This document shows, piece after piece, positions 1-8,102 of a stretch of 64,000 nucleotides of DNA (the first letter of the stretch is position 1; each line of letters starts with the position of its first letter). The position numbers and the translations under genes were made by a program. Source of the DNA: RGIG4097 sp045613765 (lineage in GTDB: Bacteria > Bacillota > Clostridia > Christensenellales > CAG-917); the NCBI GenBank assembly GCA_045613765.1, contig JAZLBO010000003.1, positions 15,295-79,294 on the forward strand, in the 5' to 3' direction. Under the pieces are notes generated by a model that saw only the letters and a list, made by a program, of their open reading frames with translations, ran no database searches and was not told the origin of the DNA.

Positions 1-49
1 TACCCTTGAACAAATCATGCCTTACGCATTTACACCCAGTGAACTGTAA
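1..49 (+). CDS. 3' end of a truncated upstream gene
   Basis: The reading frame starting at base 2 is open to a TAA at 47-49 and gives a 15-residue C-terminus ending in PYAFTPSEL. A hairpin terminator follows directly, which fits a real gene end. Too little is present to name the protein. Confidence 0.5.
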   Translation, partial: TLEQIMPYAFTPSEL

Positions 50-67
50 AATACAGTCAAATGACAC

Positions 68-114
68 AAAATGGTGTTTATCTTGTTGTAAAAATAGGAT
101 AAACACCGTTTTAT
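68..114 (+). terminator. Intrinsic terminator of the upstream gene
   Basis: GGTGTTTATC (73-82) pairs with GATAAACACC (98-107), flanked by A-rich and T-rich sequence (AAAAT before, GTTTT after). It lies just after the stop codon at 49. Confidence 0.65.
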
Positions 115-136
115 ATTAATTGAGAGATTTTCTAAT

Positions 137-343
137 ATGAGTGATATTGAATTGAAGATGATCAATGAGTTGATGTTCAAGGGTGTTGAAACCTGCACGT
201 GTGGAGCGCGTATGGGGGCATATCTTGTCAAGGAAGATGATGGATATTACTATCGTTGCAACGACTGTGACTTGCCCATTGCAGGATCATATCATCCCAA
301 TGAAACAAGACGCTCAAGATATATTGATGAATATGATGATTGA
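137..343 (+). CDS. Small zinc-ribbon-like protein, 68 aa
   Basis: I do not recognise the family. The protein is short, acidic and soluble, with four cysteines spaced as two pairs, Cys20-x-Cys22 and Cys41-x-x-Cys44, separated by 18 residues. This is the layout of a small zinc ribbon that binds one metal ion. The segment between the pairs is rich in Tyr, Asp and Glu. No strong Shine-Dalgarno is present (TGAGAGATT at 121-129 is the best). The gene lies between the upstream terminator and a small membrane-protein gene about 60 bp downstream, so the two may be co-transcribed. Function unknown. Confidence 0.6.
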   Translation: MSDIELKMINELMFKGVETCTCGARMGAYLVKEDDGYYYRCNDCDLPIAGSYHPNETRRSRYIDEYDD

Positions 344-402
344 GTGTGAATAGAGTGAGATTGGTTGCACATACTACTTTCAACAAATGAAAGGAGGTAA
401 AT

Positions 403-645
403 ATGGACAACGAAAAAATCTTGCTCAAGAAAGTGGCAGAACTCAGCAATATCAATATGATGGTTCTTTGTCTGCTTGTTGCAGTGATCGCATTGTCAGT
501 GGGTCTTGGATTTTTCTTCCTTGTTCCCGGCACAGTGGGATACGGCATTGGCATAGCAATGTTTATCGTGGCAGGGTTGCTCTTTGTAATTGGCGAATTG
601 ACCTATTTTACAAAGATGGGCAAAATCAAACGCCAAGAAGACTAA
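403..645 (+). CDS. Small two-helix membrane protein, 80 aa
   Basis: The family is not recognised. After a charged N-terminus of about 17 residues there are two hydrophobic stretches, roughly residues 18-42 and 46-67, joined by a short turn with Pro and Gly, then a basic tail (KMGKIKRQED). This predicts a hairpin membrane protein with both ends in the cytoplasm. The start is well supported: AAGGAGGT at 391-398 sits 4-5 bases before ATG 403. A perfect 12-bp terminator follows, so this is the last gene of its transcript. The function cannot be inferred. Confidence 0.7.
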   Translation: MDNEKILLKKVAELSNINMMVLCLLVAVIALSVGLGFFFLVPGTVGYGIGIAMFIVAGLLFVIGELTYFTKMGKIKRQED

Positions 646-693
646 CACTCAATTTGACCAATCCTCAAATTTGAAAACTTACAAATGAAAGAA

Positions 694-725
694 AAGCGAA
701 AGTAGAGCCTACTTTCGCTTTTTTT
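694..725 (+). terminator. Strong intrinsic terminator
   Basis: AAGCGAAAGTAG (694-705) and CTACTTTCGCTT (709-720) form a perfect 12-bp stem with a 3-base loop, followed by a T run to 725. Confidence 0.9.
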
Positions 726-899
726 CAATGTGCTTTAAAGTGTTTGATTGAAATTGTTTTGATATGGTTGGATTTTTGCTCTCAGCGCAAAATAGATAGG
801 GTTATTTTTACTTTTTTGTTATTTATTTTTTGTAAATTTTCATCTATAATCAAAATGTAATCAATCAATGGTGTTGATATGGCTTGAATTTACAGTGTA

Positions 900-928
900 T
901 TGACAACAATTGATTGATATAGTAAAAT
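900..928 (+). promoter_or_regulatory. Sigma-A promoter for the PH-domain gene
   Basis: TTGACA (900-905), a 17-base spacer, and TAAAAT (923-928). Transcription should start near 935, leaving a short leader before ATG 960. The rest of the 646-959 gap holds only the terminator at 694-725 and AT-rich sequence in which I see no gene. Confidence 0.8.
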
Positions 929-959
929 AAACTAAATACAAATCAAAGGAGAATACACT

Positions 960-1388
960 ATGGAACACATGTTTGATCAAATTCTTGAAAGAGATGAAAC
1001 AATAATCAAGGTCATCAAGCCCAATAAGTGCGCATTCAACCTTTATGGTGGACTTTTTATTTACTTGATGATGACATTTGGCACATTCTTTTTCTGGCCT
1101 ATTTACATCAACTTGGGATACAAAAACACATACTATTGCTACACCGACAAACGACTTATTGTCAGAACAGGTTGTTTTTCAGTCCAATACAAGAGTTTGG
1201 AATACAAGGATATTACGTCAACAGAAGTTACAGTTGGTATATGGGATAAAAAGAGAAACACAGGTGCATTGACCTTTGTCAATCCCAGCTCACATCACGA
1301 GCATCCCATGAAATTTGTTGGTGTTGAAAATCCTTATGATCTTATGAGAGATATCAAGGAACAAATCAACCTTGCCAACGAGAAATAA
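960..1388 (+). CDS. Membrane protein with bacterial PH-like domain, 142 aa
   Basis: Residues 28-52 are hydrophobic (one or two short membrane passes around LFIYLMMTFGTFFFWPIYI). They are followed by a segment with the pattern of bacterial PH domains of the YdbS/YdbT type: YCYTDKRLIVRTG, then SLEYKDITSTEV and a TGALTFVNP strand, ending in a helix (DLMRDIKEQINLA). Such proteins are usually membrane-associated with no known enzyme activity. The start has AAAGGAG at 945-951 and a TTGACA/TAAAAT promoter. The gene stands alone between its own promoter and a terminator. The domain assignment is by eye from strand pattern. Confidence 0.7.
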   Translation: MEHMFDQILERDETIIKVIKPNKCAFNLYGGLFIYLMMTFGTFFFWPIYINLGYKNTYYCYTDKRLIVRTGCFSVQYKSLEYKDITSTEVTVGIWDKKRNTGALTFVNPSSHHEHPMKFVGVENPYDLMRDIKEQINLANEK

Positions 1389-1406
1389 CAAAGTGAAAGC
1401 AAAAGA

Positions 1407-1434
1407 AAACTCTATCAACCGATAGAGTTTTTTT
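1407..1434. terminator. Terminator between converging genes
   Basis: AAACTCTATC (1407-1416) and GATAGAGTTT (1421-1430) form a 10-bp stem with an AACC loop and T tail. It lies between the stop of the + strand gene (1388) and the stop of the - strand gene (1463), so it may serve both. Confidence 0.8.
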
Positions 1435-1462
1435 GTTGCGTTTTTACGTTGATTGATTTAGA

Positions 1463-1957
1463 TCAATATCCACGGACGAGTGATACGCTTTGCCAATCCC
1501 CAAAGATGACTATGTCATTGTAGCGATACACAAGATATCTTTTGGGCAATTCTTCAAGGTCTGCATTGCCACTGTTGAGAGCAGAGATTGCATCTTCGTA
1601 TGCTTTGTTGTGTTCGTCTGCAACTTCTTGAAGTGCTGTCATCAATTTTGATGCAGATGCGCTATCTTCCATAAAATAGACACCCACTTCAAAATTGGCA
1701 GAAGGCAAGTTGTCGTATTGCTCATTGATGGTGTCATCTGCCTTGTGTGCAGAGAAACACTTTGTGATTTTGAGCCCTGTCATTCTTGGATCACTGAAAG
1801 GAAGGATGGAATTGCTTTGCATGACAGTGTACTCATTTTCTGCAAGTCTTTCAAGGATTGCATTTTCTCTCAAAGTCACCATAAGGCAACCTGTCATAGA
1901 GAGAGCAAGCACTGCAATCAAGGATATTGATAAAATAATTGAGATAGTCTTTTTCAT
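1463..1957 (-). CDS. Small lipoprotein, 164 aa
   Basis: The start at 1957 gives a clean lipoprotein signal peptide: MKKT, a hydrophobic stretch of about 16 residues, then SMTGC with the cysteine near residue 23. The mature part is about 140 residues with no domain I recognise; it contains a helical segment near SASKLMTALQEVADEHNKAYEDA and a C-terminal strand-rich part (RYLVYRYNDIVIFGDW). The open frame extends 39 codons further upstream, but that extension encodes no signal and is rejected. Predicted to be anchored on the outer face of the membrane. Function unknown. Confidence 0.7.
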   Translation of the reverse strand: MKKTISIILSISLIAVLALSMTGCLMVTLRENAILERLAENEYTVMQSNSILPFSDPRMTGLKITKCFSAHKADDTINEQYDNLPSANFEVGVYFMEDSASASKLMTALQEVADEHNKAYEDAISALNSGNADLEELPKRYLVYRYNDIVIFGDWQSVSLVRGY

Positions 1958-2095
1958 AAGATAATAATAAAATATAACACCAGACTTGTCAAGATATAAA
2001 TGAATGCCACTGGCGATATTGTTTTGAAAAAGGTTTTTCCACAAATTGTATGTGTATTTGGTGAGGGTTGGCACACACTAACATGGGAGGGAAGT

Positions 2096-2227
2096 ATGAA
2101 CAAACTTATGTTAGGTATGGTTGTGGGTATGCTTGGTGCAACGGTCATTGTGACTTGCAGTGGCACAAAGTGTATCAAACACGCCAAAAAGATGTTGCTT
2201 GGCAAAATTGAAGACATATTAAAGTAA
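2096..2227 (+). CDS. Small single-pass membrane protein, 43 aa
   Basis: ATG 2096 is preceded by GGGAGGG ending at 2091, a clear ribosome site, so this short gene is preferred over the longer open frame beginning at 2000. The protein has one hydrophobic helix (residues 4-20, MLGMVVGMLGATVIV), then a cytosolic basic tail with Cys22 and Cys27 (TCSGTKCIKHAKK). It resembles the many short one-helix proteins of Clostridia that are of unknown role. A hairpin terminator follows immediately. Confidence 0.6.
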   Translation: MNKLMLGMVVGMLGATVIVTCSGTKCIKHAKKMLLGKIEDILK

Positions 2228-2230
2228 AGG

Positions 2231-2256
2231 AAAAGATGGGCGATGCCCATCTTTTC
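2231..2256 (+). terminator. Intrinsic terminator
   Basis: AAAAGATGGGC (2231-2241) pairs with GCCCATCTTTT (2245-2255) around a 3-base loop. The T tail is short. Confidence 0.75.
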
Positions 2257-2437
2257 TAAAAAAGGAGATTGCAAGCAAAATTCTTGCACAAATGAAACAA
2301 AGACGATATAAGATAGGTCCAATTCAAGTTTTTCCAAATTGCACCTTTTATGAGATTATCTTACAATAGAAAAATTAAAGTAATCTTAAATAAAACCATT
2401 TTTCAAATTCAACAAAATGTAACAAAGTTGTATATTA

Positions 2438-2466
2438 TTGACAAAAGGTTAAAATTGTATTAAAAT
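2438..2466 (+). promoter_or_regulatory. Sigma-A promoter for degV
   Basis: TTGACA (2438-2443), 17-base spacer, TAAAAT (2461-2466). The leader to ATG 2496 is about 23 bases. Confidence 0.85.
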
Positions 2467-2495
2467 AATATCATCAATTTTCTTAGGAGTGCTTT

Positions 2496-3362
2496 ATGGC
2501 AGTTTTATTTTGCGATACCGATTGCGAACTTTGGTATACCACGGCAAAAGACCTTGGAGTGAAAGTGATTGGCATGCCTTACATTGTTGACGGCGAAGAA
2601 ATCATGTACGACCTTGGCGAAAATACTGACTTTGAAGGTTTCTTCAACAAAATGAAGGCAGGTTCAACAGTCACAACAGCAGGCCTCAACTACTATACAT
2701 ACTACGAAATATTTAAGCCTTACTTTGAAAAGGGCGAAGATATTCTTTATGTTGCATTTTCATCAAAGATGTCTGCAACATTTGGTCCTATGCAAAATGC
2801 AGTAGATGATCTTTCAAAGGAATATCCCGGTGTCAAGTTTGTCAAGTTTGACACACTCAATATTTGTATGGGCGCAGGCATCATGGTATATCTTGCAGGC
2901 AAGTTCTTCAATGAAAATGGTGGGGATATTGAAAAGACCTACGCATATCTTGAAACACTCGTCAACAACGTGGGCATCTACTTTGTAGTTGATGATTTGA
3001 AATATCTTGCACGTGGTGGACGTCTTTCACCCAGCAAGGCAGCAATCGGCAACCTTATCCAATTGAAGCCTATCCTTCGTGTCAATCCCGAAGGCGAAAT
3101 CGACGTTTATGCAAAGCAACAAGGTTCAAAGAAGGCATTGAGATTCTTGGTTGACGAATTCAAGAAGAAATACAAGGATATCGACAACGCCCCCATCACA
3201 ATTCTTCATGCAAACAACCTTGATGCAGCAGAAAACATCAAAGCACAAGTTGAAGAATTTGCACCCAATGCAGAGATCATACTTCAACCCATTGGTCCCG
3301 TTATTGGTGCACACTGTGGCCCCGGTACAGTTGGTATTGTATTCACAGCAACATCAAGATAA
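2496..3362 (+). CDS. degV: DegV family fatty-acid-binding protein
   Basis: At 288 residues this matches the usual DegV length. Family landmarks run in order: an N-terminal strand ending CDTDCELW, the TVTTAGLN lipid-contact loop (canonical TSQPS), SSKMSATFGPMQNA, a VDDLKYLARGGRLS segment leading to LIQLKPIL, and the C-terminal HCGPGTVGIVF motif. Known family members bind a fatty acid and present it for phosphorylation by the FakA kinase; no kinase gene is in view. The gene has its own strong promoter and terminator and is probably a single-gene unit. ATG 2496 follows AGGAGTG at 2485-2491. Confidence 0.92.
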   Translation: MAVLFCDTDCELWYTTAKDLGVKVIGMPYIVDGEEIMYDLGENTDFEGFFNKMKAGSTVTTAGLNYYTYYEIFKPYFEKGEDILYVAFSSKMSATFGPMQNAVDDLSKEYPGVKFVKFDTLNICMGAGIMVYLAGKFFNENGGDIEKTYAYLETLVNNVGIYFVVDDLKYLARGGRLSPSKAAIGNLIQLKPILRVNPEGEIDVYAKQQGSKKALRFLVDEFKKKYKDIDNAPITILHANNLDAAENIKAQVEEFAPNAEIILQPIGPVIGAHCGPGTVGIVFTATSR

Positions 3363-3378
3363 CAAAATCAAATCAAAC

Positions 3379-3410
3379 AAAAAGTTCCGTAAAACACGGA
3401 ACTTTTTTTT
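3379..3410. terminator. Bidirectional terminator after degV
   Basis: AAAAAGTTCCGT (3379-3390) and ACGGAACTTTTT (3396-3407) form a 12-bp stem with T runs on both strands. It can also end the - strand gene that stops at 3485. Confidence 0.88.
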
Positions 3411-3484
3411 GTGCAAGTTTTTAGAAAATTGTAGGGTAGAGTAGTGTGTCAACAAGGAAAGGATTGATATTTTCTTGGGAAACA

Positions 3485-4804
3485 TCAAGTCAAAATTGAC
3501 AAATTGTAGTCAAGGATAAATGGGTCATATCCACCAAAGTTTGCCCTGAAAAGTCCTGTGGTTGACAGTGAATTGACTGCAAGTGAAAAGCCGTCATTAT
3601 GTCCGTATAGGCCTACAATTTGACAGTCAAAGTCCAAGTCCTTTGAAAGAGTGATTTCCCCATCGGTGTATATGATTTGACTGTGGTCATTTGCACTTGC
3701 CAAAGCAAAAATTCCATCACAACCAAAAGTGAAAAGATCTATATTTTCAAAGTTGAAATTATTTGATGCAGACAACACTTCATCAAGGTGCTTGCAGTAT
3801 GATTTTGTCACCCCATTGCCAACAAACAAAAGCCCGTCTGCGTGGGGCATAAGTATGCCGTCATCAACGTCCCCAATACCCTTTGATGACAACGTGTTGA
3901 AGGATTTGTCAAAGGCATAAAGCCACGGCGCACCTTTTAACTTGCCATAGAGTATATAGTTGCTTTCTGTCTTTGTCCCTGCCGTGATAATTTGCTTAAA
4001 TGATAGTTTATATTGTGAAAATACTTGTCTAAACCCATTGTTTGTGTCAAAAGTGTAAATTGACAGTGACGTTTTGTCGCTTGTAATCATTGCCCAACCG
4101 TCATTGCTTTCAAATATTTGTTCTATGTGTTGATGGTTGGTTTCAAGGATAAAAGGACTTTCTTGCACAGTCAAGTTATCCTGTATTTTCATCATAGTCA
4201 AAAAGCCGTCAATCACTGCAAATAGACACAAGTCCCCACCGGACAAATACAACTTGCCATCACTGAAAAATGGCAGAGTGATTTTGCCTATAATTTGGCA
4301 ATTTGTGTCAAGGAAGAATAGAGTACTTTCCTCATTGCTTTTTGTGAGAACTGCCACCCCTTTTGACGACATTTTGCCATCAACAAAAGTGCCGTCTTTT
4401 GTCAGGTGTGTCACTTTTTCAACACCGTCTTCAACAAGGGCAACAGAAAGACCTTTTTCTCGCATATCAAACTCAACAGAATTTGACAAGAACACGCAAA
4501 ATCTTTTGTCTGCGTAGTTGATTACACCTTGAAGGGTGTCATCACTTTCTCCACCGAAATGTGTTGTGTCAATGCCATCAATCTTTTCTGCCTTTCGTGG
4601 CAAGATTGTGTAGTAGGGTTGATGGATGTCTTCATTGTTCTCAGTGACGCCGTCTGCATTGTTTTTATCATTGTCCCCAACTGCAGTTGCTTGGTTGTTG
4701 TTTTTGTCGAGATATAGGGCGTCATATAACACATAACTGCCCACTGCGATAGAACAAAGTAGAATTATTGCCAACCATTTTGCTAATGTTTTTTGTTTTT
4801 GCAT
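3485..4804 (-). CDS. Membrane-anchored extracellular protein, propeller-like, 439 aa
   Basis: Not recognised as a named family. Residues 10-29 form an uncleaved signal anchor (WLAIILLCSIAVGSYVLYDA), then a linker rich in Asn, Asp and Glu. The remaining 370 residues are strand-rich, with repeating units that include an FFLDTN or IYTFDTN strand and SDG/NDGW turns, as in a beta-propeller with about six or seven blades. Its start overlaps the end of murG by 22 bp, so the two are translationally linked. That suggests, but does not prove, a cell-envelope role. No Shine-Dalgarno is obvious. Confidence 0.65.
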   Translation of the reverse strand: MQKQKTLAKWLAIILLCSIAVGSYVLYDALYLDKNNNQATAVGDNDKNNADGVTENNEDIHQPYYTILPRKAEKIDGIDTTHFGGESDDTLQGVINYADKRFCVFLSNSVEFDMREKGLSVALVEDGVEKVTHLTKDGTFVDGKMSSKGVAVLTKSNEESTLFFLDTNCQIIGKITLPFFSDGKLYLSGGDLCLFAVIDGFLTMMKIQDNLTVQESPFILETNHQHIEQIFESNDGWAMITSDKTSLSIYTFDTNNGFRQVFSQYKLSFKQIITAGTKTESNYILYGKLKGAPWLYAFDKSFNTLSSKGIGDVDDGILMPHADGLLFVGNGVTKSYCKHLDEVLSASNNFNFENIDLFTFGCDGIFALASANDHSQIIYTDGEITLSKDLDFDCQIVGLYGHNDGFSLAVNSLSTTGLFRANFGGYDPFILDYNLSILT

Positions 4805-5832
4805 AAGTCACCTCGGCTTATGCTATCACGTATGATTTCCACAATTTTTCCGTTGGTGTCGGCAGACATTTTTCTCATTGGTTGAGAAGATAATGTTTTG
4901 TCGATTTCCATCGTCAATCTTTTTATCTCGCTCTCATATAGCACCCTGCCACCGTATTTTTTGGCAAGTACGGCATTGTCCATTTGGTCGCCACGAGATA
5001 CACCCTTTGGCAGTGGAATAAACAATGTACGCTTTTCAAGGGCAGACAATTCGTGAAGGGCAGTTGCCCCTGCTCGTGACACCACAACGTCGCTGACTGC
5101 ATATAGTTCCCCCATATTGTCGGCATAAGGGATAGGGATATATCTGTCGGTTTTTTGTGGATTAAAGTTTGAATTTTTGCCATAGATGTGTATGACAACA
5201 TATTTCTTTGTCAACTCTTGAAGGTTGTCGGCGATTGCCTTGTTGATTGCACTTGCGCCCGAAGATCCACCCACCACAAGCAATACCTTTTCATTTTGTG
5301 CAATATTGAGTTTTTTGCGAGCGAAAATTGGGTCAACTCCCAAAAGATCTTCACGGACAGGCACTCCAACAAAGTTCCCATCTGTCTGTGGATTGGACGT
5401 GAGAATTTTGCCACCCATAAACTTGCCCACCTTGTTGGCAACCCCCAAAGTCAAATCGGACTCGTGGCATATAAGTGGAATTTTGCCGTGAGCGAGAATA
5501 AGTGGCAAGGATACGTATCCACCCTTTGCAAAAATCAAATCGGGCTTTACTTCCTTCAAAAGTTTTTTGCCCTCCGTCAGTGATTTTAGAAGGACAAAAG
5601 GAATTTTCAAATTGTTGACAACACTCTTAAAAGACAAGCCACGGACAAACTTTATGGTTGTAAGTCCGTGATATTCAAGCCCACAATCCGTTGCCAATCG
5701 CTTTTCAAGAGTATCCCCATTTCCACCTACATATTCAACGGCAAAACCCCCTCGTTTGAGAGTGGGAAGAAGTGCAAGATTGGGGTATATATGCCCACCA
5801 GTGCCACCACCTGTCAAGAGTATCTTTTTCAT
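4783..5832 (-). CDS. murG: MurG, lipid II-forming N-acetylglucosaminyltransferase
   Basis: MurG transfers GlcNAc from UDP-GlcNAc to lipid I at the inner face of the membrane. The glycine-rich loop GGGTGGHIYP is at residues 8-17, the second loop GGSSGA near 185, and the donor-binding RAGATALHE near 250, all in family order. Length (349 aa) is typical. The start at 5832 is chosen because the protein then begins MKKILLTGG; the longer frame would start upstream of the predicted -10. Murein genes usually cluster, but here murG is paired only with an anchored protein of unknown function. Confidence 0.95.
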   Translation of the reverse strand: MKKILLTGGGTGGHIYPNLALLPTLKRGGFAVEYVGGNGDTLEKRLATDCGLEYHGLTTIKFVRGLSFKSVVNNLKIPFVLLKSLTEGKKLLKEVKPDLIFAKGGYVSLPLILAHGKIPLICHESDLTLGVANKVGKFMGGKILTSNPQTDGNFVGVPVREDLLGVDPIFARKKLNIAQNEKVLLVVGGSSGASAINKAIADNLQELTKKYVVIHIYGKNSNFNPQKTDRYIPIPYADNMGELYAVSDVVVSRAGATALHELSALEKRTLFIPLPKGVSRGDQMDNAVLAKKYGGRVLYESEIKRLTMEIDKTLSSQPMRKMSADTNGKIVEIIRDSISRGDLCKNKKH

Positions 5833-5839
5833 GCTAAAT

Positions 5840-5869
5840 ATTATGCCCAAGAGATCAAAAAGGTTTCAA
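5840..5869 (-). promoter_or_regulatory. Promoter of murG, possibly leaderless
   Basis: Read on the - strand: TTGAAA (5869-5864), 18-base spacer, CATAAT (5845-5840). The expected transcription start falls at about 5833, directly at the ATG at 5832. No Shine-Dalgarno precedes the ATG. Confidence 0.6.
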
Positions 5870-6028
5870 AACGCCCAAAATCAGTCAAATATTTTACGGC
5901 TTGCAAGTGGTTGTGATGGTAAAAAATAAATTCGTTGAATTTATTTGCCCCAAAATTGAGTTTTGGTTGTAAGGGAACTTAAAGACGACAAAAATGTCGA
6001 ATTTTCTAAATTGGTGGGGTTGATATGG

Positions 6029-6057
6029 TTGAAAAGTTTTCATTTATGTGATATACT
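6029..6057 (+). promoter_or_regulatory. Promoter of the gyrase operon
   Basis: TTGAAA (6029-6034), 17-base spacer, TATACT (6052-6057), giving a leader of about 65 bases before ATG 6129. A longer open frame from 6048 begins upstream of the likely transcript start and is not used. Confidence 0.8.
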
Positions 6058-6128
6058 TGATTATGTTTTTAGTATTCGCACACCCTACGTGTGCGTGTGA
6101 GAGCAAAATTACACTTGGCAGGTATTTT

Positions 6129-8099
6129 ATGTCAGCAGTAAAAGGTTACAATGCAGAGCAAATCCAAGTTCTTGAAGGTCTTGACGCAGTAAGAAAGCGT
6201 CCCGGTATGTATATCGGCACAACAGGCAACAAGGGCTTGCACCACATTTTGTGGGAAATCATAGACAACAGTGTTGACGAAGTGTCCAACGGATATGGCG
6301 ATACAGTCAAAATTCAACTTCTTGACAACTGTGTTGCACGTGTCAGCGACAACGGCAGAGGTATGCCCGTTGACAAGCACCCCAAACTTAAAATCAGTGG
6401 TGTTGAAGTCATCTTCACACAACTTCACGCAGGTGCAAAGTTTAACAACGATCAATATTCATTTTCTGGTGGTCTTCACGGCGTAGGCGCATCAGTTACA
6501 AATGCACTTTCTGAGTGGCTTTATGTTGAAGTTGCCCGTGATGGCAATCTCTATAGAGCAGATTTCCACTCTCCCGTCCTTGCCAACGGCAAAGTCAAGA
6601 GTGGTGCAATCAAAAATCCCCTTACACTCGTTGGCAAGACAAAGGAGCAAGGCTCTCGCGTCACATTTAAGCCTGACGAAAAGATCTTCAAAGGGGAAAA
6701 ATTCAACTACGACACAATCGCAACTCGTATGCGTGACGTGGCATATCTCAACAAGGGTATGACAATCATCCTTGAAGACTTGCGTATGCCCCTTGATGGT
6801 GGCACTGAAAAGAGTGACACTTTCTGCTTTAAGGGTGGCATTGCAGACTACGTTCAATTTTTGAACGAAGGCAAGACAGTCCTTTACGATAAGCCTTTGT
6901 ACGTTGAAGCCAAGGAACAAAACTTTGAAGTGGCAGTTGCAGTGCAACACACCGAAAGTTATACAGAAAACATTTACAGTTACGTCAACAGTATTCCCAC
7001 TGCAGAAGGTGGCACACACGAAGTAGGCTTCAAGAGTGCTGTGACAAGAGTGTTCAATGAATATGCAAGACGCAATAACATCTTGAAGGAAAAGCAAGCC
7101 AACCTTCTTGGCGAAGACTTCCGTGAAGGTATGGTTGCAGTCATCACAGTCAAGATGCAAAACGTCCAATTTGAAGGACAAACAAAGGGCAAACTCGGCA
7201 ACCCTGAAGTAAGACAGAAAGTTGAAACACTTGTCAGTGAACAACTTGAAGAACTCCTTCAAATGAGAGGCTATAAAGCCAGTGCAGAAAAGATCATATC
7301 AAAGGCAATGGGTGCAGCGCGCACTCGTGAAGCAGCCAAAAAGGCAAAGGATATTGCCCGTCAACAAAACAAACTCAACGGCGCAAACCTTATTGGCAAA
7401 TTGTCAAGTTGTTCTGGCAAAAACCACTCAATTAACGAGTTATTTATCGTAGAAGGCGACTCTGCAGGTGGCAGTGCAAAGCAAGCACGTGACAGAAGTT
7501 TCCAAGCAATTCTTCCTTTGAGAGGCAAACCCTTGAACGTAGAAAAAGCACCTCTTGAAAAGATCCTTGCCAACGAAGAAATCTCAACCATCATCAGTGC
7601 GCTCGGCACAGGCATTGAACCTGCATTTGACATTAGTGGCCTCAAGTATGACAAAGTCATCATCCTTGCAGACGCTGACCAAGACGGAGCACACATTAGA
7701 GCATTGCTTTTGACTTTCTTCTTTAGATATATGCGCCAACTTATCACAGAAGGTCACGTATATATCGGTATGCCCCCTCTTTATAAACTTGCCAAGAAAG
7801 ACGAAATCGTCTATTGCTATGATGACGTCGCTCTAGAAGAAGCACAAAAGAAAATGGGCAAGACGGCACTGCTTCAACGATTCAAAGGTCTTGGAGAAAT
7901 GAACCCCGAACAACTTTGGGACACAGCAATGGATCCTGCAAAGCGTTCACTCACAAGAGTCACCATTGAAGATGCAGCATCTGCAGACAAGCGTATAACA
8001 GTGTTGATGGGAGATGATAGCACCATAAGAAAGGACTATATCTACAAACACGCAGATTTCAACAAAATAGATTCATTTAAGATTAAGGCGGAGGAATAA
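6129..8099 (+). CDS. gyrB: Type IIA topoisomerase B subunit (GyrB/ParE)
   Basis: The ATPase subunit of DNA gyrase or topoisomerase IV, 656 residues. It shows the GHKL ATPase start (VRKRPGMYIG, DNSVDE, DNGRGMPV), the transducer lysine motif QTKGKLGN, the TOPRIM glutamate in EGDSAGGSA (Glu442), and the metal site DADQDGAH near 515. RGKPLNVEKA and ALGTGI resemble GyrB more than ParE, and the partner also looks GyrA-like, so gyrB is preferred. A second type II enzyme elsewhere could change the name. The A subunit begins 3 bp after the stop codon. Confidence 0.88.
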   Translation: MSAVKGYNAEQIQVLEGLDAVRKRPGMYIGTTGNKGLHHILWEIIDNSVDEVSNGYGDTVKIQLLDNCVARVSDNGRGMPVDKHPKLKISGVEVIFTQLHAGAKFNNDQYSFSGGLHGVGASVTNALSEWLYVEVARDGNLYRADFHSPVLANGKVKSGAIKNPLTLVGKTKEQGSRVTFKPDEKIFKGEKFNYDTIATRMRDVAYLNKGMTIILEDLRMPLDGGTEKSDTFCFKGGIADYVQFLNEGKTVLYDKPLYVEAKEQNFEVAVAVQHTESYTENIYSYVNSIPTAEGGTHEVGFKSAVTRVFNEYARRNNILKEKQANLLGEDFREGMVAVITVKMQNVQFEGQTKGKLGNPEVRQKVETLVSEQLEELLQMRGYKASAEKIISKAMGAARTREAAKKAKDIARQQNKLNGANLIGKLSSCSGKNHSINELFIVEGDSAGGSAKQARDRSFQAILPLRGKPLNVEKAPLEKILANEEISTIISALGTGIEPAFDISGLKYDKVIILADADQDGAHIRALLLTFFFRYMRQLITEGHVYIGMPPLYKLAKKDEIVYCYDDVALEEAQKKMGKTALLQRFKGLGEMNPEQLWDTAMDPAKRSLTRVTIEDAASADKRITVLMGDDSTIRKDYIYKHADFNKIDSFKIKAEE

Positions 8100-8102
8100 A
8101 AT

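Noticed and set aside
2000..2095. Longer start for the small membrane protein at 2096
   Set aside because: The extra 32 codons lack a ribosome site, whereas ATG 2096 has GGGAGGG just upstream.
5900..6128. Origin of replication near gyrB-gyrA
   Set aside because: No dnaA, dnaN or recF gene and no cluster of DnaA boxes are seen.
6492..7262. Long open frame of 256 codons on the - strand inside gyrB
   Set aside because: It is the mirror of a strongly conserved coding region, has no ribosome site, and its protein is Cys-rich without motifs.
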